From Dendrocalamus latiflorus (Eukaryota; Streptophyta; Magnoliopsida; Poales; Poaceae): DNA of 64,000 nucleotides. The position numbers and the translations under genes are program-made. This document shows positions 36,004 to 48,727 of this stretch, in pieces. The first letter of the stretch is position 1; each line of letters opens with the position of its first letter. The notes under the pieces were generated by a model that worked only from the letters and a program-made list of their open reading frames with translations, ran no database searches and was not told the DNA's origin. The DNA lies in contig CM029664.1 of the NCBI GenBank assembly GCA_017311315.1, forward strand, positions 22,270,302 through 22,334,301. The letters are read 5' to 3'.

Positions 36004-37294
36004 ATGTTAATGCAATTGAGCCACTTAATGGTAGTAACTTCCAAAAAATGGAAGTTTACACTTATGACGACTTTTCAGCTCTTGGATCTGTACTACGTGT
36101 TCAGATTCGATGAGCCTGTCGCTCCTACTGAAGGGGAGGACAATTATGATGACAAAATGAAGGAATATAAAACTAATGCTGAGAAGTGGGAGCAGTCTAA
36201 CCGTGTTTCACTTGCTGTGATGAAGAACTCCACCAGTGATGCCATAAGGGGAGCAATCCCTGAAAAGGAAAGGGTAAAGGACTATTTGTCCTCCATCGAG
36301 GATCACTTTAAGGGGTCCTCTAAAGTTTATGCTACCACACTGATGCACAGGCTCATGAACACTAAGTACAATGGTACTGAAAATATCCGTGAGCACATTA
36401 TGACCATAATCAATATTGCTGCCAGACCTAAGACAAATGGACATGGCAATTTCTGATGGTTTTGTTGTCCATTACATTATGATGTCTCTTCCTAAGCAAT
36501 TTGAAGCTTTCAAGGTGAACTATAACACCATTAAGGACAAGTGGACAATGAGCGAGTTGATCGCTAATGTTTCTCAAGAGGAAGAGAGGCTCAAGGCTGA
36601 AGGGGCTACTGATTTTGTGAATCAAGTCGGCTCATCAAATAAAGCTGGTCCCTTTAGAAATAGAGGTGGCTACAAAGGAAAGGGAAAGAAGGAGCAAGCC
36701 TACTCCCCTTATCAGAAGCCACATCACCCACAGCATCCTAAGGCGCCTAAAAACGCTTCAGGTCCTGGGAGCTCAAATGGACAGAAGAAAAGTGATGAGT
36801 GCTATTTTTGTCATTCGAAGGACTACTTCAAAGATGATTGTCCTGGATGGCTGAAATGGCTCGCCAAGAAAGGTACTTATGAAATCACTTTTGTTGATGA
36901 AGCATTTTATGCTGATTTTCCTATAAATTCTTGGTGGATTGATTCTGGTGCCACTGTGCATGTTACGAATTTCTTGCAGAGATTCCATATGTTGAGAAGT
37001 CTCAGAGGGGAAAGAAGCCTAAGAGTGGCAAATGGGATGAAAGCCGAAATTCAAGCTATTGGATCAGTTTCTTTAGTTTTGAATAATGACTTTGTAATGA
37101 AACTCAATGATGCTCTTTATGTTCCCTCGATGAGAAGAAACTTGATTTCCATTTCATTATTAGATAATGATGGATATTCTTGTAATTTTGGACACAGAAT
37201 GTGTTTGATCTATTTTAATAATGATAATGTTGGTCGTGCCATCCGCACGACAAGCTTTATATGTTATCCCTGCAAGATTCTCCTATGTCAATGA
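36004..37294 (+). pseudogene. Copia gag-protease, frameshifted
   Basis: Gag begins near 36006 in another frame (IEPLNGSNF) and continues at 36090-36425 with FDEPVAPTEGEDNYDDKMKE and IRGAIPEKE. It shifts near 36425 and runs to 37294. The zinc knuckle reads CYFCHSKDYFKDDC, where tyrosine stands in place of the conserved histidine. The protease active site WWIDSGATVHVTN is intact at about 36930-36970. A further frameshift near 37250 separates it from the integrase. Confidence 0.88.
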
Positions 37295-38607
37295 ATATAT
37301 GTGATGTGAATACAATGCGCAAGCGAATTGATGAGACTTCGTCGAAATTGTGGCACTGTCGTTTGGGCCACATTTCGAGGGGGAGAATTGAACGTCTCAT
37401 TAAAGAAGAAATTATCCACCCTTTAGACTTTAATGATTCGGATGATCATTGCCTCGATTGTATCAAAGGCAAGTATGTAAAGCAGATAAAGAAAGGTGCT
37501 ACTTGAAGCACAGGGATTTTGGAATTAATTCATACCGACATATGTGGTCCTTTCCCTGCGACATCAGTGGATGGTTATGATTCTTTTATTACGTTCACTG
37601 ATGATTACTCACGTTATGATTATATCTATCCTATTAAAGAAAGATCGGAGGCACTTGATAAATTTAAGATATTTAAGGCTGAAGTTGAAAATCAGCACAA
37701 TCTAAAGATTAAAGTAGTGCGCTCGGATCGTGGGGGAGAGTATTATGGGCGACACGCAACTTATGGGCAGATTCCTGGTCCTTTTGCCATGTTCCTACAA
37801 GAAAATGGCATAGTCGCCCAGTACTCAATGCCTGGTGATCCCCAGCAGAATGGAGTAGCGGAAAGAAGAAACCGCACACTTATGGACATGGTTCGAAGTA
37901 TGTTAAGCTACTCCACTTTGCCTGTGAAGTTATGGATGGAAGCATTAAAGACCGCTGCACACATACTCAATCGGGTTCCCAGTAAATCAGTGCCAAAAAC
38001 ACCTTATGAATTATGGACTGGGAGAAAACCAAGCTTGAACTACTTCCATGTGTGGGGTTGTGCAGCTGAAGCTAAAGTATTTAATCCACAAATTGGGAAA
38101 TTAGATCCCAAGACTGTGAGTTGCCATTTTATTGGCTACCCTGACAGGTCTAAAGGGTACCAATTCTATTGTCAAGATCGTACCACAAAATTTGTAGAGA
38201 CAAGGCACGCTGTGTTCTTGGAAAATGATGGCATCAGTGGGGACTTGGAGCCCAGAAAAATTGATCTTGAGGAGAAGCGGATTTATGTTGCTTCACCGCT
38301 AATCCGACAGACTGATTTTCCTGTGCCCCAACTGGTTATGCCCACAGTTGATCCTGTAGTTACAACCCCTGTTGCGTCTCCAGTTAATTCTGTGACTACT
38401 CCTTCTGTTGAGGGCTCTGAAAGTACAAGTGCGGCACCTAATGATGAGCCTTCACAACCCTCTGTGACAATTAATGAACAGCCTAATGAGCCTGCTAATG
38501 AACCTGTCAGAAGATCAGAACGAGTGAGGAGATCTGCTATTCCAAGTGATTATGGGGTTTACTTAAATGAAGATAATCTTGGGAAGGTAGATGATCCTAG
38601 CTCATAA
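37261..38607 (+). pseudogene. Copia integrase, one nonsense codon
   Basis: The GAG-pre-integrase finger (LWHCRLGHISRGRIERL, then CLDC) is followed by a TGA at 37504. The catalytic core comes next: IHTDICGPFP (first Asp), VVRSDRGGEYYG (second Asp), QNGVAERRNRTL (Glu). The C-terminal part has the copia-typical GYPDRSKGYQFY and a Pro/Thr-rich linker ending at 38607. Apart from the TGA this 362-codon stretch is open. Confidence 0.92.
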
Positions 38608-40128
38608 GGAAGCTATGAAGAGTAAGGATTCATCCAAGTGGCTAGATGCCATGAAAGATGAAATTAAGTCTATGGGCGATAATAATGTATGGGACTTAGT
38701 AGAAATTCTTAATAGAGCCAAAACAGTAGGCTGCAAATGGGTCTACAAAATAAAACGTGACTTCAAAGGGAATGTCGAAAGGTTTAAGGCGAGACTTGTG
38801 GCAAAAGGGTTTACACAAAGAGAAGGCATTGACTATAATAAAACATTTTCTCCTGTCTCAACTAAACATTCATTTAGAATCATAAATGGCGCTCACAGCA
38901 CATTTTTGATTTAGAGTTGCACCAAATGGATGTTAAGACTGCATTCCTAAATGGAGACTTGTATGAGGACGTTTACATGACACAACCGGAAGGTTTTGTT
39001 GTGGAAGGCGAGGAACATTTGGGATGCAAACTAAGGAAATTCATATATGGCCTGAAGCAAGCTTCTAGGCAATGGTACCTTAAGTTCGATGAAGTCATAA
39101 GGAAATTTGGATTTAAGGAGAATGATGTTGATAATTGTACATATGTCAAGTTCAGGGGGAGTAATTATACCTTCTTGATTCTTTATGTGGACGATATATT
39201 ATTGGCCAGCAGCAGTGTGGACATGCTGCGGGAAACTAAAAGTTTTCTCTCGTCCAATTTTGATATGAAGGATCTCGGTGAAGCATCTTACGTTCTTGGT
39301 ATTGAAATTCACCGAGATAGGTCCAAAGGAACATTAGGTTTATCACAAAAGACATACATTGACAGAGTACTAAAGAGATACAATATGCATAAATGCTCTG
39401 CCTCGCCTGCTCCTATTGTTAAGGGCGATAAGTTTGGAAAATTTCAATGCCCAAAGAATGACTATGAATCTGATCAGATGAAGGCTATACCTTATGCTTC
39501 TGCTGTCGGAAGTATTATGTATGCTCAAGTATGTACGCGCCCTGATTTAGCTTTTGTTGCCGGGATGCTTGGCAGATATCAATCAAATCCAGGACCGGAC
39601 CACTGGAAAGCCGTTAAGAAAGTCCTGCGCTATATGCAAGGCACTAAAGGTCACATGCTCACATACAGAAAATGCGATAACCTTGAGGTTGTCGGCTATT
39701 CTGATGCTGATTTTGCGGGGTGTAAAGATACTAAAAAGTCCACATCAGGTTATATTTTCACCCTCGCAGGAGCAGCAATTTCATGGAAAAGTGTAAAACA
39801 AACACTTACTGCATCGTCGACAATACAGGCTGAATTTGTGGCATGTTATGAGGCTACCGGGCAGCCTGTATGGGTTAAGAACTTTATCCCGTGATTGAGA
39901 GTGGTAGACAGCATTTCTAGACCACTCATTTTGTACTGCGACAATCAACCCGCAGTTTTCTATTCGAGTAACAACAAGTCGAGTGCAGCTGCCAAGCACA
40001 TTGACATAAAGTATCATGTTGTGAAAGATAGAGTCCAGGATCAAACAATTAAGGTTGAGCATATTGGAACTAAATTTATGCTTGCGGATCCGCTCACAAA
40101 AAGGCTTACCACCCAATATTTTTCGTGA
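38591..40128 (+). pseudogene. Copia reverse transcriptase-RNase H, frameshifted
   Basis: 38591-38914 covers the fingers (CKWVYKIKRDFKGN, ARLVAKGFTQ), then a frame break near 38890. 38917-39894 restarts with MDVKTAFLNGDLYEDVYM and includes ILYVDDILLAS, the catalytic YVDD box, and RPDLAFVAGMLGRYQ. The RNase H domain has GYSDADFAGC and continues after a stop at 39892 to 40128 with ILYCDNQPAV. All expected blocks are present, but not in one frame. Confidence 0.92.
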
Positions 40129-40342
40129 TCATGTTGCCGGCATGGGTTTATTGGAGAGCCTGTGATCCTGGAATAAGAGGACCATATATAGTAACCAACT
40201 CCCATGAAGTATTATGTTATCCAATCGAAATAGAATGAAGCACTATGAGTACTGTTGTCCAGCGGTATCTAATTGACTGTTGTGACGCATTATTTTGGTG
40301 TGAAGTTTTATTGAGAGAGGGCTTATGACGTTTAGCCTTACG

Positions 40343-40356
40343 ATCAAGGGGGAGAA
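40343..40356 (+). other. Polypurine tract of the copia element
   Basis: AAGGGGGAGAA immediately precedes the 3' LTR. Confidence 0.85.
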
Positions 40357-40832
40357 TGTTGGATATTGATCTAAGGCCAAAACGGCCAGAAAAGGAAGGA
40401 CGTGGGGAAATCCACGTCTCACTGATTTTCAGCGCCTTGATCGGGGGTGCCTTACCAAAATTATGGTTACGGTCCCCCGTAGCAACAGCACAATATAAAG
40501 CAAGGGTTCCGGCCTCTCCCGATGAATCAACGTTCCCGTGAGAGTAAGAAACCCTAGACAAACCCTGACGCGATCCGATCTACTAAGCGCTACTAGCAAC
40601 GGGAAGGCCGTCGCCGCCGCCTTTGCAGGACTCCGCCGGTGACACCCGTACACCGGCGACACTGCGGTCTTCACCGACTCTACCTCACGCCTGCATCACG
40701 CAGGCACAGGTCTTCGCTCATGGCATTCATCGGCGACCGTAAGTCCCCTCTAAATCCTAAAGCTTAGGTGTTCATGATTTAGATCTAGAGTTAAGGCTAA
40801 TGCTCGTGTTTAAGGCTTAGGTTAATCTAAAC
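40357..40832 (+). repeat. 3' LTR of the copia element
   Basis: It starts TGTTGGATATTG and matches 34058-34533. The final bases read CTAAACG instead of CTAACA, so its last few bases are altered. Confidence 0.9.
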
Positions 40833-41930
40833 GAAACCCCCAGTAGTAGAAGCCAGAAAGTAAAGATTTTAGTGAAAGGACAGAATCATTTTGTGGCTTC
40901 ATTCACATCGTAAATAAAATATAGCTGTTATTGTGGCTTTCGGGGTGTATTGAGTAGATATGTATTGTGAGCAATAGCAATTGGTTGCTACATTTGGGCC
41001 AATGTATAGGCAATGTTCCACTTTGGGGTGCTAATCAATGGGATTCTGATCAAATGATAATCATGCAACGCATGCCACGTTTATTTAGTTAAAATTGTAA
41101 TAGCATGTTACTTAAATAAATTGGGAATTTGAGTACTGATCTGTTTTTATTGTTTGCACTTGTTTAGTTAAAATTGTAATAGCATGCAACTTAAATAAAT
41201 AGGGAATTTGGAAGTCAGAAGCAAGCGCTATTTGGAACATGTTGCCGTGGAGTTTCGTCTACAACAGTTGATAGCGTGACTGCATGGTCGCCACGCATAC
41301 ATGAGAGAGGTTAGCTTCTTCGAAGTAGCCATGGGCAGAACTACGTACATCGCACGGAGATGTGCTCGATCGCACCCCCACACCCCTCTTCAGATACATG
41401 TCAAGATGTGCCACGTTGTTGTGCTCTCATGCCGCGAAGCCACCCAGCTTTTATGAGGTGCGCCATCCTAAATCTATATACCTTTTCTCTTCTTTATTTT
41501 CTGTTACTGGCTATGATTTAAATGAATACTTTTCTTTCTGTACGATGTCTACATCTTATACACACATATATATATAGGAAAAATACCTTTTACACTAATT
41601 ACACCCACATCTAATATACCACCTAAACAAACTTAAAATACTCCTTTATCACTTTAGGTATATTTGTATACTAATTATAAGATACTCCAATGTGAACCAC
41701 ACGAAAAACTTGTAAAGGAGTTCATAGTTTTTAGCGTATTTTGTAAATACCCTCATATACGCGCATAAAAAAGGAGTATGTCGAAAAAATGTACATACCA
41801 TCTCTGAAAAATTGTTCATACCACCTAGATAGTCTTAAATACTCGTATACTACACGTACATACCCTCCGTTATGCAAGATACTCCCTACATTACGAGATA
41901 CAATATAGGGTGTAATTACACCCAGGTGTA
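40833..41930. other. Intergenic DNA with an 82-bp-period direct repeat
   Basis: TTAGTTAAAATTGTAATAGC occurs at about 41082 and again at about 41164, each followed by a similar ACTTAAATAAAT block. 41580-41930 is AT-rich and ends in TGTAATTACACCCAGGTGTA, partly mirrored at 41596. No gene. Confidence 0.5.
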
Positions 41931-41931
41931 G

Positions 41932-42870
<939 letters not shown>

Positions 42871-42878
42871 TTCGGCAG

Positions 42879-44348
42879 CTATGTTGCACGGACACAGACA
42901 CGATATGACATGGATACGAGGATTTGTCATTTTTCGAAAAATACCGACATAGAGACATGGTTATATATATGTGTATGTGTATTAACAATTATTATTACAT
43001 ACACATAAATATAATAGTATAAGGTGTAATCATGGAATATGTAGCTCAAGGATGATCATTGATCCTATGTTTCACAATCAGCACACAGCAACAACTTTGT
43101 ACAGTAAATTAGGAAAGAAATAAGGTAACATCGGTTGGAAATGACTAGTCAGTAGTGTAGAAATCTCCTGACCAATACGCGCTCTGCTAATCTTGCTACC
43201 AAGTTTAGAATTCACCTTTTCATCGGAAGCGGCTTCTTTCAAATCTTCAGCTAATGTAAAGTTGAACCTACAAGCTGTGAGAGACAAACATAAGCATATG
43301 CAAAATACAATGTTCCAACTCACTGTCACAATATTCAATTGTAAGTCATAGTGTCCAACTGTCCATTTCTTGATCAGGCATCTACACAAGCAAATAAAGT
43401 ATGTATGAAATGACTACTGATGAATATACAACAAAGTATGTAACTTACAAAACAGAAAAGCTATTTCTTGAGTTTTCAGCTAAGAATAAGATTACCCGTG
43501 TACATGCTTTACATGTAAGATATTATCAGCTTATTAGCAAGTCAACTTTACATGAACACCTTTGAAACCTTAAAGTATAAAACTATAAATTATTAGATAT
43601 CAGTCGGAGGGTGTTTGAATATACCAAATCAGATTGGTCAAAGAACTCAAAAGGGGTCATCCAGGAAGGTAACTTTGGCAGGTAAAGGAGTAAAAATAAG
43701 GCCCTTTTTCAGATCTTCATTACCTTCATGGAGTATGGTACCAGCACGATTACATAACAGCATGAACTTACAAAATGGTCACATGACTCACATGGCGCGG
43801 TGGAGGTCCGGAGGTGGTGCTAGAGCCGGCGACATGAGGGAGGAGGCACGACAAGGGTCCGAAGGTGGTGCTGGAGCTGGCGGTGCGAGGGAGGAGACAC
43901 GACGGGGGTTCAGAGGTCATACGGGAGCCGATGGTGTGCGGGAGGAGGGCTTTCGAAGGAGAGGCGGCGTAGCACGAGGGAGGACAGGATGAGGTGCAGG
44001 AGCCAGCGGCATAGCGATCTGGCGGCACGGCCAGCCGACGACGCGGCGAGGCCGATGGCCATGGGGAGAGCAGTGGGGATGTGGGAGGCAGAAGGCAGAA
44101 GGCGTCGGGGAGGTTAGGGATTAGGGTTCAATCAGTAAAATAGGGTTAGGGCTGTAGCTTGGTGGGCTGTGTCCTGGGCCGTGTTGGACTCGTGGTCATG
44201 CCATGTCTGACACGTGTCGAAAATTTCCAAAATTAAATTTTACTTTTAAATCAGCCCACACGCCGCCGATACGTGTCCGCAACGTGTCTGTATCATATCC
44301 GTGTCGAATACGGATACGGCAGTTAGGCAACGTGTCCGTGCTTCATAG
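42879..44348. mobile_element. TIR DNA transposon, 1.47 kb, TSD TTCGGCAG, with captured-looking sequence
   Basis: The ends are CTATGTTGCACGGACAC and, reverse-complemented, CTATGAAGCACGGACAC. TTCGGCAG is duplicated at 42871-42878 and 44349-44356; up to 10 bases are shared, so the length could be 8 to 10. An 8-bp duplication points to hAT, 9 to Mutator. No transposase was found. The interior holds a minus-strand frame at 43389-43078 with FTLAEDLKEAASDEKVNSKL and a GC-rich block at 43780-44100, which may be pieces of host genes. Confidence 0.72.
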
Positions 44349-44357
44349 TTCGGCAGC

Positions 44358-45008
44358 TGTCGTCCCAAAACATCAGTATGAAAGAACATGTTCAAGTGGT
44401 TGGCAGCTTGTCCCAGGTCAGATCTTTCACTGCATTTGGAGATGTTCATAAATACATTTGGTCCCTCGGATTTGAGTTACTGAGTGTTGGATTTAAAGGG
44501 TGCAAGGGTTTGAAGAAAGCCCAATTTCTGAACATTCTCAAATTATTCTTGTTAAGGTTCTTAAGCCAAAGGGACACGGACATTACAAAGCTTCCGGAGG
44601 ATATTGGGAGACCTCCGGCAGCTTGAAACACTTGACACAAGGGGCACAGAAGTGAAGAAGCTTCCTGTTGGAATAACGAAGTTAGGACTCGTGTCACGCT
44701 TGCTTGCTGGTTGTAAGAGGAAGCTGGGTCTGTCCATCCACACAATTGATGATAAGTGCAGAGACGCATTGGTAAATGCCCTTAAGAAGCTCGAGTCCCG
44801 CCTAAGGTTGTTACTTCTTTCAGGTGTCAACCATGATGTATCTCTTGAGTTCCTCAATGATGATGGAATCACGACAACGGATGCTCCTCAATGTCTTACT
44901 GAGCTCGAACCTATACTTGTGATGAAAAATGAAAGGATATGTGGAGACTGCCATAATGCCATCAAGATCATCTTTTCTATAACTCATAGGGAAATCAAAA
45001 ATCAATAA
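44358..45008 (+). pseudogene. Chimeric relic: LRR of an NLR gene joined to a PPR-DYW end
   Basis: The first part reads as a leucine-rich repeat from a CC-NBS-LRR protein (DITKLPEDIGR, then LRQLETLDTRGTEVKKLP after a frameshift at about 44610, then CRDALVNALKKLES). The frame continues without a stop into ILVMKNERICGDCHNAIKII...ITHREI (about 44910-44996), the signature of the PPR DYW domain end, including its CGDCH zinc-binding box. It stops at 45006-45008. The frame has no ATG start. It looks like two gene fragments brought together. Confidence 0.75.
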
Positions 45009-45019
45009 TTGGCATTAAG

Positions 45020-47416
45020 ATAAACCAATAATAAATGTAACTAAAGGAGACTTGACAAGTAGCAATAATATAAAACCAACTAGTACTAAAAAGAATCATT
45101 ATTCATCTAAGAGTTGCATGAGTAGCATAATTTATTCTAACAATGAATGTTTGGTCACTAAGTGAATGAAGAAACTATAAAAGTGTAATATCAATTTTTG
45201 CTACTTCTCGCCCATGTATGTCATTACCAACAATTTCCTAAAAAACAACAATAAAAGTAAGAATAAGTCATCGACTCAGCAAATACACAATAGAATAGTA
45301 AACGATATAAAACATTATATCCAATATTCATGTTAATTCACAAGTATCTCAATTTTCACATATTCATTCTCATTAAGTTCCATACACGTAACTCATCATT
45401 TGTTTATCTTTTCACGAATGCAATGTACATATCTCCACTTTTCTTTGCTTATACCAGTATAACAGAGAGTTTACCCATCAATGAATCACTCTTGCCCTGC
45501 CTTTTTCATATAGGTCTCAACTCCACTCTCGTGAAGCAACTACTGAAGTAGGTGTTTCTCCACTCCCGTGAAGTGCCTACCCAAGTAGGTCTTTCTTTAC
45601 CCACTCTTGTGGTTTGCTCACACAAAGTAGGCTCTAAAGGGTTATACAGGTCACCTCTTTGTAACATGAATGCTTAATATGTAATACCATTATTATTTCA
45701 TTTATTATTCAATTATCAACATTAATCGTCATCATCATCATTATTTAATCATAATAATAATCATCATCTTTTAACCATACTCATTTGAGCATTATAAGAA
45801 GCAAGTATAAACATATGGATTATCATGGCAAGTATTTATTTAACATAAACAACAAGATCAAACCACTCGTAAATCATTCTATCGCACTTGCCTCTTCTAG
45901 TTGCGAGGAATGGGTTGATTCGAATATGATACTAACCTCGACGCTCCTCCTACAACAAGCACCCAATTTTATCAAGCCATAGTAGTACAAGAACAAGAAA
46001 TTTAACAACATTACTCCTATACGCTTTCCAATCCCGCAATATTCCTTTTTACTAGACAATCACCCCTGATGTCCGAGTATAAAAATAACGTAACTTTGGA
46101 CTCTCAGGCCCTAACATGGCAGGCAACACTAGTTCTGGAATCTGCATAAAATTTCTACAATTTCTTAGTTGGCTACAAATTATGATTAAACCATTTAACC
46201 TCGCATTTTTAACCCCAAAAATAGTTTTGTCATCCTACTCGACAACAAGTTTAACAATCTCATATTTATTAAATTACACAACCAAATGAAGTAAACCATA
46301 GCACTTTTGGAATATACAGAAAGTTATATACCATTATTTAGTTATGTCCATAATTTAATTCAACCATCTACCAAGTCAAATTAACACTTTTTCCATGACT
46401 ACATCCAGCAACAACTGATTTCTGGACAGTAGTATTCCTAAAACCATAACTTTTGTTCTACTCAATTAAAATTCGTGTTCTTAGACTATGGAATCCTTAC
46501 ACAATTATCTGTGCTTTTATTGTTATGCATAGGTTATGAAACAGTGTAAAGACTTCAAAACGAAGCCCTAATCTTTTGACAGTAACCTCAGCGAGCCATA
46601 ACATCAACAATTTACCACCAATGCTGACCCTCTACTTTAATTCAGCACTAACATAACCCCAAAATGCATCTATTAGGCCAAAATACCGGGGAACATTATC
46701 TAGGATTATACCTTCAACTTAAAAGCCTTGCGAAGACTTCAAAATTGATGATGCCTTCAAAATTGATGATGCCTCACGATCTCTTCTCGAATTATCCAAC
46801 CTCAGTGTCTCGTCCTCCATGTTCCTTGACAGTTCCCTAAGGGTCGGATGTCGGGAACAGCACAAACGCGAAACCCTTCACTCTTTTCCTCCTTTGTCGT
46901 CTTCTTCTCCCTCTCCTTCCTTGCTACAGTAGCCTCATCTTCTCCCTTGCCGCAGCCTCCTTCCTTGCTGCTGGTCCCTCCTGTTCCTTGCTTCCTTGTC
47001 GTGGCAGCCAATTAAGCAGCAGCAGCAGCACCTGGCAATAGCGATGCACAGCGGCAGCAGCACACCAGTACGACGCACGGCAAGCAGGGTGGCCGCGCTG
47101 GGCAGAAATGGACGCTGGCAATCGCTGCAGCTCTAGGCAGCGGCCGGCAGCGAAGCAGTAGCACACCTGATGGATGGCAGCGACTGCGCAAGAAGCTAGG
47201 GGCGGCTCCAGGAGAGGAAGGGGCAGGGGCAGCTAGGGCTGGAGTTTGAGTCCTTCTCCCCCACGTTACTTTATCACGGTATGAACCCGAGTTGGTTGTG
47301 AACTCCTCTGTACTGAAACTACTCCTCCCCTCTTTTCAAAATGTCCCATTTTTACATATTACTTTTTCTCTATTTATATATAGGTCCTCAAGTGGGCTAA
47401 AATTCAGGATATTACA
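45020..47416 (-). mobile_element. Decayed gypsy-type LTR, minus orientation
   Basis: Read on the minus strand it starts TGTAATATCCTGAATTTTAG at 47416, the TGTAAxAxCC type of start seen in many grass gypsy LTRs. A GC-rich block (47270-46800) and then an AT-rich tail follow. 45520-45640 contains repeated CCACTC(T/C)(C/T)GTGAAG units. The other border and a target duplication were not found, so the 45020 end is a guess. Confidence 0.4.
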
Positions 47417-48727
47417 TGGAAGCTGTACCTGTGGAGATTATTGGTGAAACTGAAAATTTAACTCCTGAAGTTCATGAGGGAGCTGAACTGCAGTTTTGTT
47501 TCACCCATCACATTATGCTATCTCATTAGTAGACGTATGGTAGAAATCTGCAAAAACCTGCAAAACAATAAGCACTTAAAATCAATAAAAATATGGATGG
47601 CTGCAAATCCATACTGGATTTCTCATAATTTGAAAAGGACTTACTTAATCATGTGATTAGATAAAAATTACATTATTCTAAATTTTCAGAGTTTGGTATC
47701 TCTTCCAAGGACAAAAGAAACTAAGAGAGTGAAATTCAATGAGAAACTGAAGCTGCAACCGTAGATAACCACTTAACAGTATGAGGAACATCTAATTGCT
47801 GATATCTTAACTCTTAAGCCACTCATCTCAAACTTGTCAAGTTTTACAGGAACTAAAATGGAATTATCAAACGATCTCTGCTCAATGCCTAACTCCAAAA
47901 ATATATTTGCTGTTATTGAAGCACTTGAGTAGGATCTTTAGGGAAGCCTCGGACCATCTAGTTTCGCAGCCAACCGAGCATCTAGAGGCACTGCAACTGG
48001 TCTAACACGTTGATATCATTCCAAAAATAATAAAAACCTAGTGGGCAAATTTTAGTAGGAATTCACATAGGGTGGGCGTCAGGTTGGTAATAAATAAACA
48101 TGTGGTAGGAAACTTAGTTAAAAAGTAAAATTCTATATCTTTGTGAGGCATTTTACCAAACACATAGAGGGCAAATTAGTTGAACGCATATCTGAAGCTC
48201 CTACCTACGCCCCGTCGCAATCTGGACTCCCAAGCCGAGCCTACAAAGCTGCCTCACTTGCTTGTGCTGCGTCGCCCGCCGCTGTGACGCATGCCCCACT
48301 GCCTGCATCATGTTGCCTGCCGCTGTGCCAGCTTACCCCTGCAACGCGGTTGCATGCACACAGCCATGGATAGCCCGTGGTCACGCCCTGGCTGCCACCT
48401 GGTGGGTTCGTTATGCTCCACACTGAGTTTCCTGCAATCCGGGAGAATTGTGAAAGAGAAATAGAAAAGGAGCAGTTCAGAACTGCAAGAATTGGAATAG
48501 AACGGGGCTGGACATGAATCAGGTTGAATGCAATTCTCGATTTCGAATAGAGCTTTAATACAAATAAATTCCCCACCTGGATGCCCATATATCCCTCATC
48601 TCTCTCCTTGTTAACATGGTCTTCTTCGCCGCTTGATCAAGTCGACGACCACACAGCGCGTGCGCCAAAGACGGCAACTGCGTGCCGTGAGCGCCTGCTA
48701 CCACCTCCTCCCCATCGCCGGCCAGTT
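47417..48727. other. Region downstream of the NLR gene, no gene supported
   Basis: It may contain the 3' UTR or a last small exon of the resistance gene on the minus strand. 48180-48370 is GC-rich with only short frames. Confidence 0.45.

Larger units (their letters stand above)
34058..40832 (+). mobile_element. Near-complete Ty1-copia retrotransposon, frame-broken
   Basis: Two 476-bp LTRs enclose a leader, gag, protease, integrase, reverse transcriptase and RNase H in copia order (integrase before reverse transcriptase). The LTRs differ at roughly 14 positions by eye, almost all transitions. At the commonly used grass rate of 1.3e-8 per site per year this would be about one million years. 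Several frameshifts and at least one nonsense codon break the polyprotein. AAATT precedes the 5' LTR but no matching duplication follows the 3' LTR, whose last bases also differ. Confidence 0.93.

Noticed and set aside
43615..43992. 125-codon frame as a gene
   Set aside because: Gly/Arg-rich repetitive translation from a GC-rich block inside a transposon; no motif.
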